A stretch of DNA of 20,214 nucleotides, from contig DASWMO010000245.1 in the NCBI GenBank assembly GCA_036399715.1, positions 1-20,214 of the forward strand, written 5' to 3'. The translations under genes were made by a program, and so were the position numbers. Below are positions 19,894 through 20,214 of this stretch, piece by piece (position 1 is the first letter of the stretch; every line of letters starts with the position of its first letter). The notes under the pieces were generated by a model. That model was given only the letters and a program-made list of their open reading frames with translations, had not been told where the DNA came from and made no database searches. Source of the stretch: DASVSE01 sp036399715. Its GTDB lineage: Bacteria; Bacteroidota; Rhodothermia; Rhodothermales; Rubricoccaceae.

Positions 19894-20214
19894 TCAACCC
19901 GTCGCGCCGGGGTCCGTTCCGGCGCCGGGCTCGACGACCGGCCTGGCCGGGGTACCGCCGGGCAGCGCCCACGGCGGGGGCGGCGCAGCCGCCCCGAACG
20001 GCCGCGGCGGGTCCCACCCGTGCCCGCCGAACGGATGGCACCGTGCGATCCGCCACAGCGCGAGCGCGCCGCCGTAGAGCACGCCGTAGCGGGTGAGCGC
20101 CTCGGCGGCGTACCCGGAGCACGTCGGCGTGAAGCGGCACGACGGCGGCGACAGCGGCGACATGACCCGCTGGTACCACCGGACCGCCGCGACGAGCGCG
20201 CGCCGCGGCGCGAG
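19894..20214 (-). CDS. yidD: YidD membrane-protein insertion efficiency factor, 5' end cut by window edge
   Basis: The frame stays open to base 20214, giving 106 residues without the true start. An internal ATG at 20163 is not the start, because the residues before it (ALVAAVRWYQRVMSP) match the family's N-terminal RWYQ-x-x-SP motif. The core is complete: CRFTPTCSGYAAEAL, YGVLYGGALALWRIARCHPFGGHGWDP, including three conserved Cys. YidD is a small membrane-associated protein that aids insertion of proteins by YidC/Sec. It usually lies in the rpmH-rnpA-yidD-yidC cluster; here the downstream neighbour is a moaB-like gene, so this copy sits outside that cluster unless rnpA lies just beyond the edge. 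A Pro/Gly-rich tail of about 40 residues follows the conserved part. Confidence 0.9.
   Translation of the reverse strand, partial: LAPRRALVAAVRWYQRVMSPLSPPSCRFTPTCSGYAAEALTRYGVLYGGALALWRIARCHPFGGHGWDPPRPFGAAAPPPPWALPGGTPARPVVEPGAGTDPGATG

Overview
The window is a dense, chromosomal-looking stretch of a very GC-rich bacterium. Nineteen protein-coding genes are supported, and no intergenic gap exceeds about 240 bases. I saw no rRNA, tRNA, CRISPR array, insertion sequence or phage gene. Gene content (LolA, TonB-type periplasmic proteins, a two-propeller sensor kinase with a Y_Y_Y domain), near-absence of Shine-Dalgarno sequences, and -7-like boxes resembling the Bacteroidota TAnnTTTG element suggest a high-GC member of the Bacteroidota/Rhodothermota branch, for example a Rubricoccaceae-like marine lineage. 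This placement is inference.

Left part (1-5804, all minus strand): a truncated small protein; a translationally coupled pair of a membrane-anchored OB-fold-like protein and an LPG-synthase-type flippase-like protein; a LolA lipoprotein chaperone; then an Hsp20 chaperone flanked by two paralogous secreted proteins, each with an N- and a C-terminal TonB_C-like domain. The theme is the cell envelope.

Centre (5892-12009): a partial histidine operon (hisH-hisA-hisF) whose last gene overlaps a small two-helix membrane protein. hisH-hisA-hisF make IGP and AICAR from PRFAR; the other his genes are elsewhere. Divergent from it is a 1066-residue sensor histidine kinase with no adjacent response regulator.

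Right part (12022-20214): a TerC/Alx-type membrane protein convergent with the kinase; a divergent family 4 glycosyltransferase; cysS overlapping by one base with an HhH-GPD-family protein; a tandem pair of paralogous exported proteins of unknown function; a bacterial topoisomerase IB; a MoaB-type protein; and a YidD insertion factor cut by the right edge.

I did not find a clear new defence or mobile system. The most interesting signals are (1) the two double-TonB_C paralogs with identically placed promoter-like boxes, (2) the tandem TQFGWQFE-family pair, (3) a recurring -7-like box 20-24 bases before many start codons, and (4) strong U-tract-less dyads just after several stop codons.
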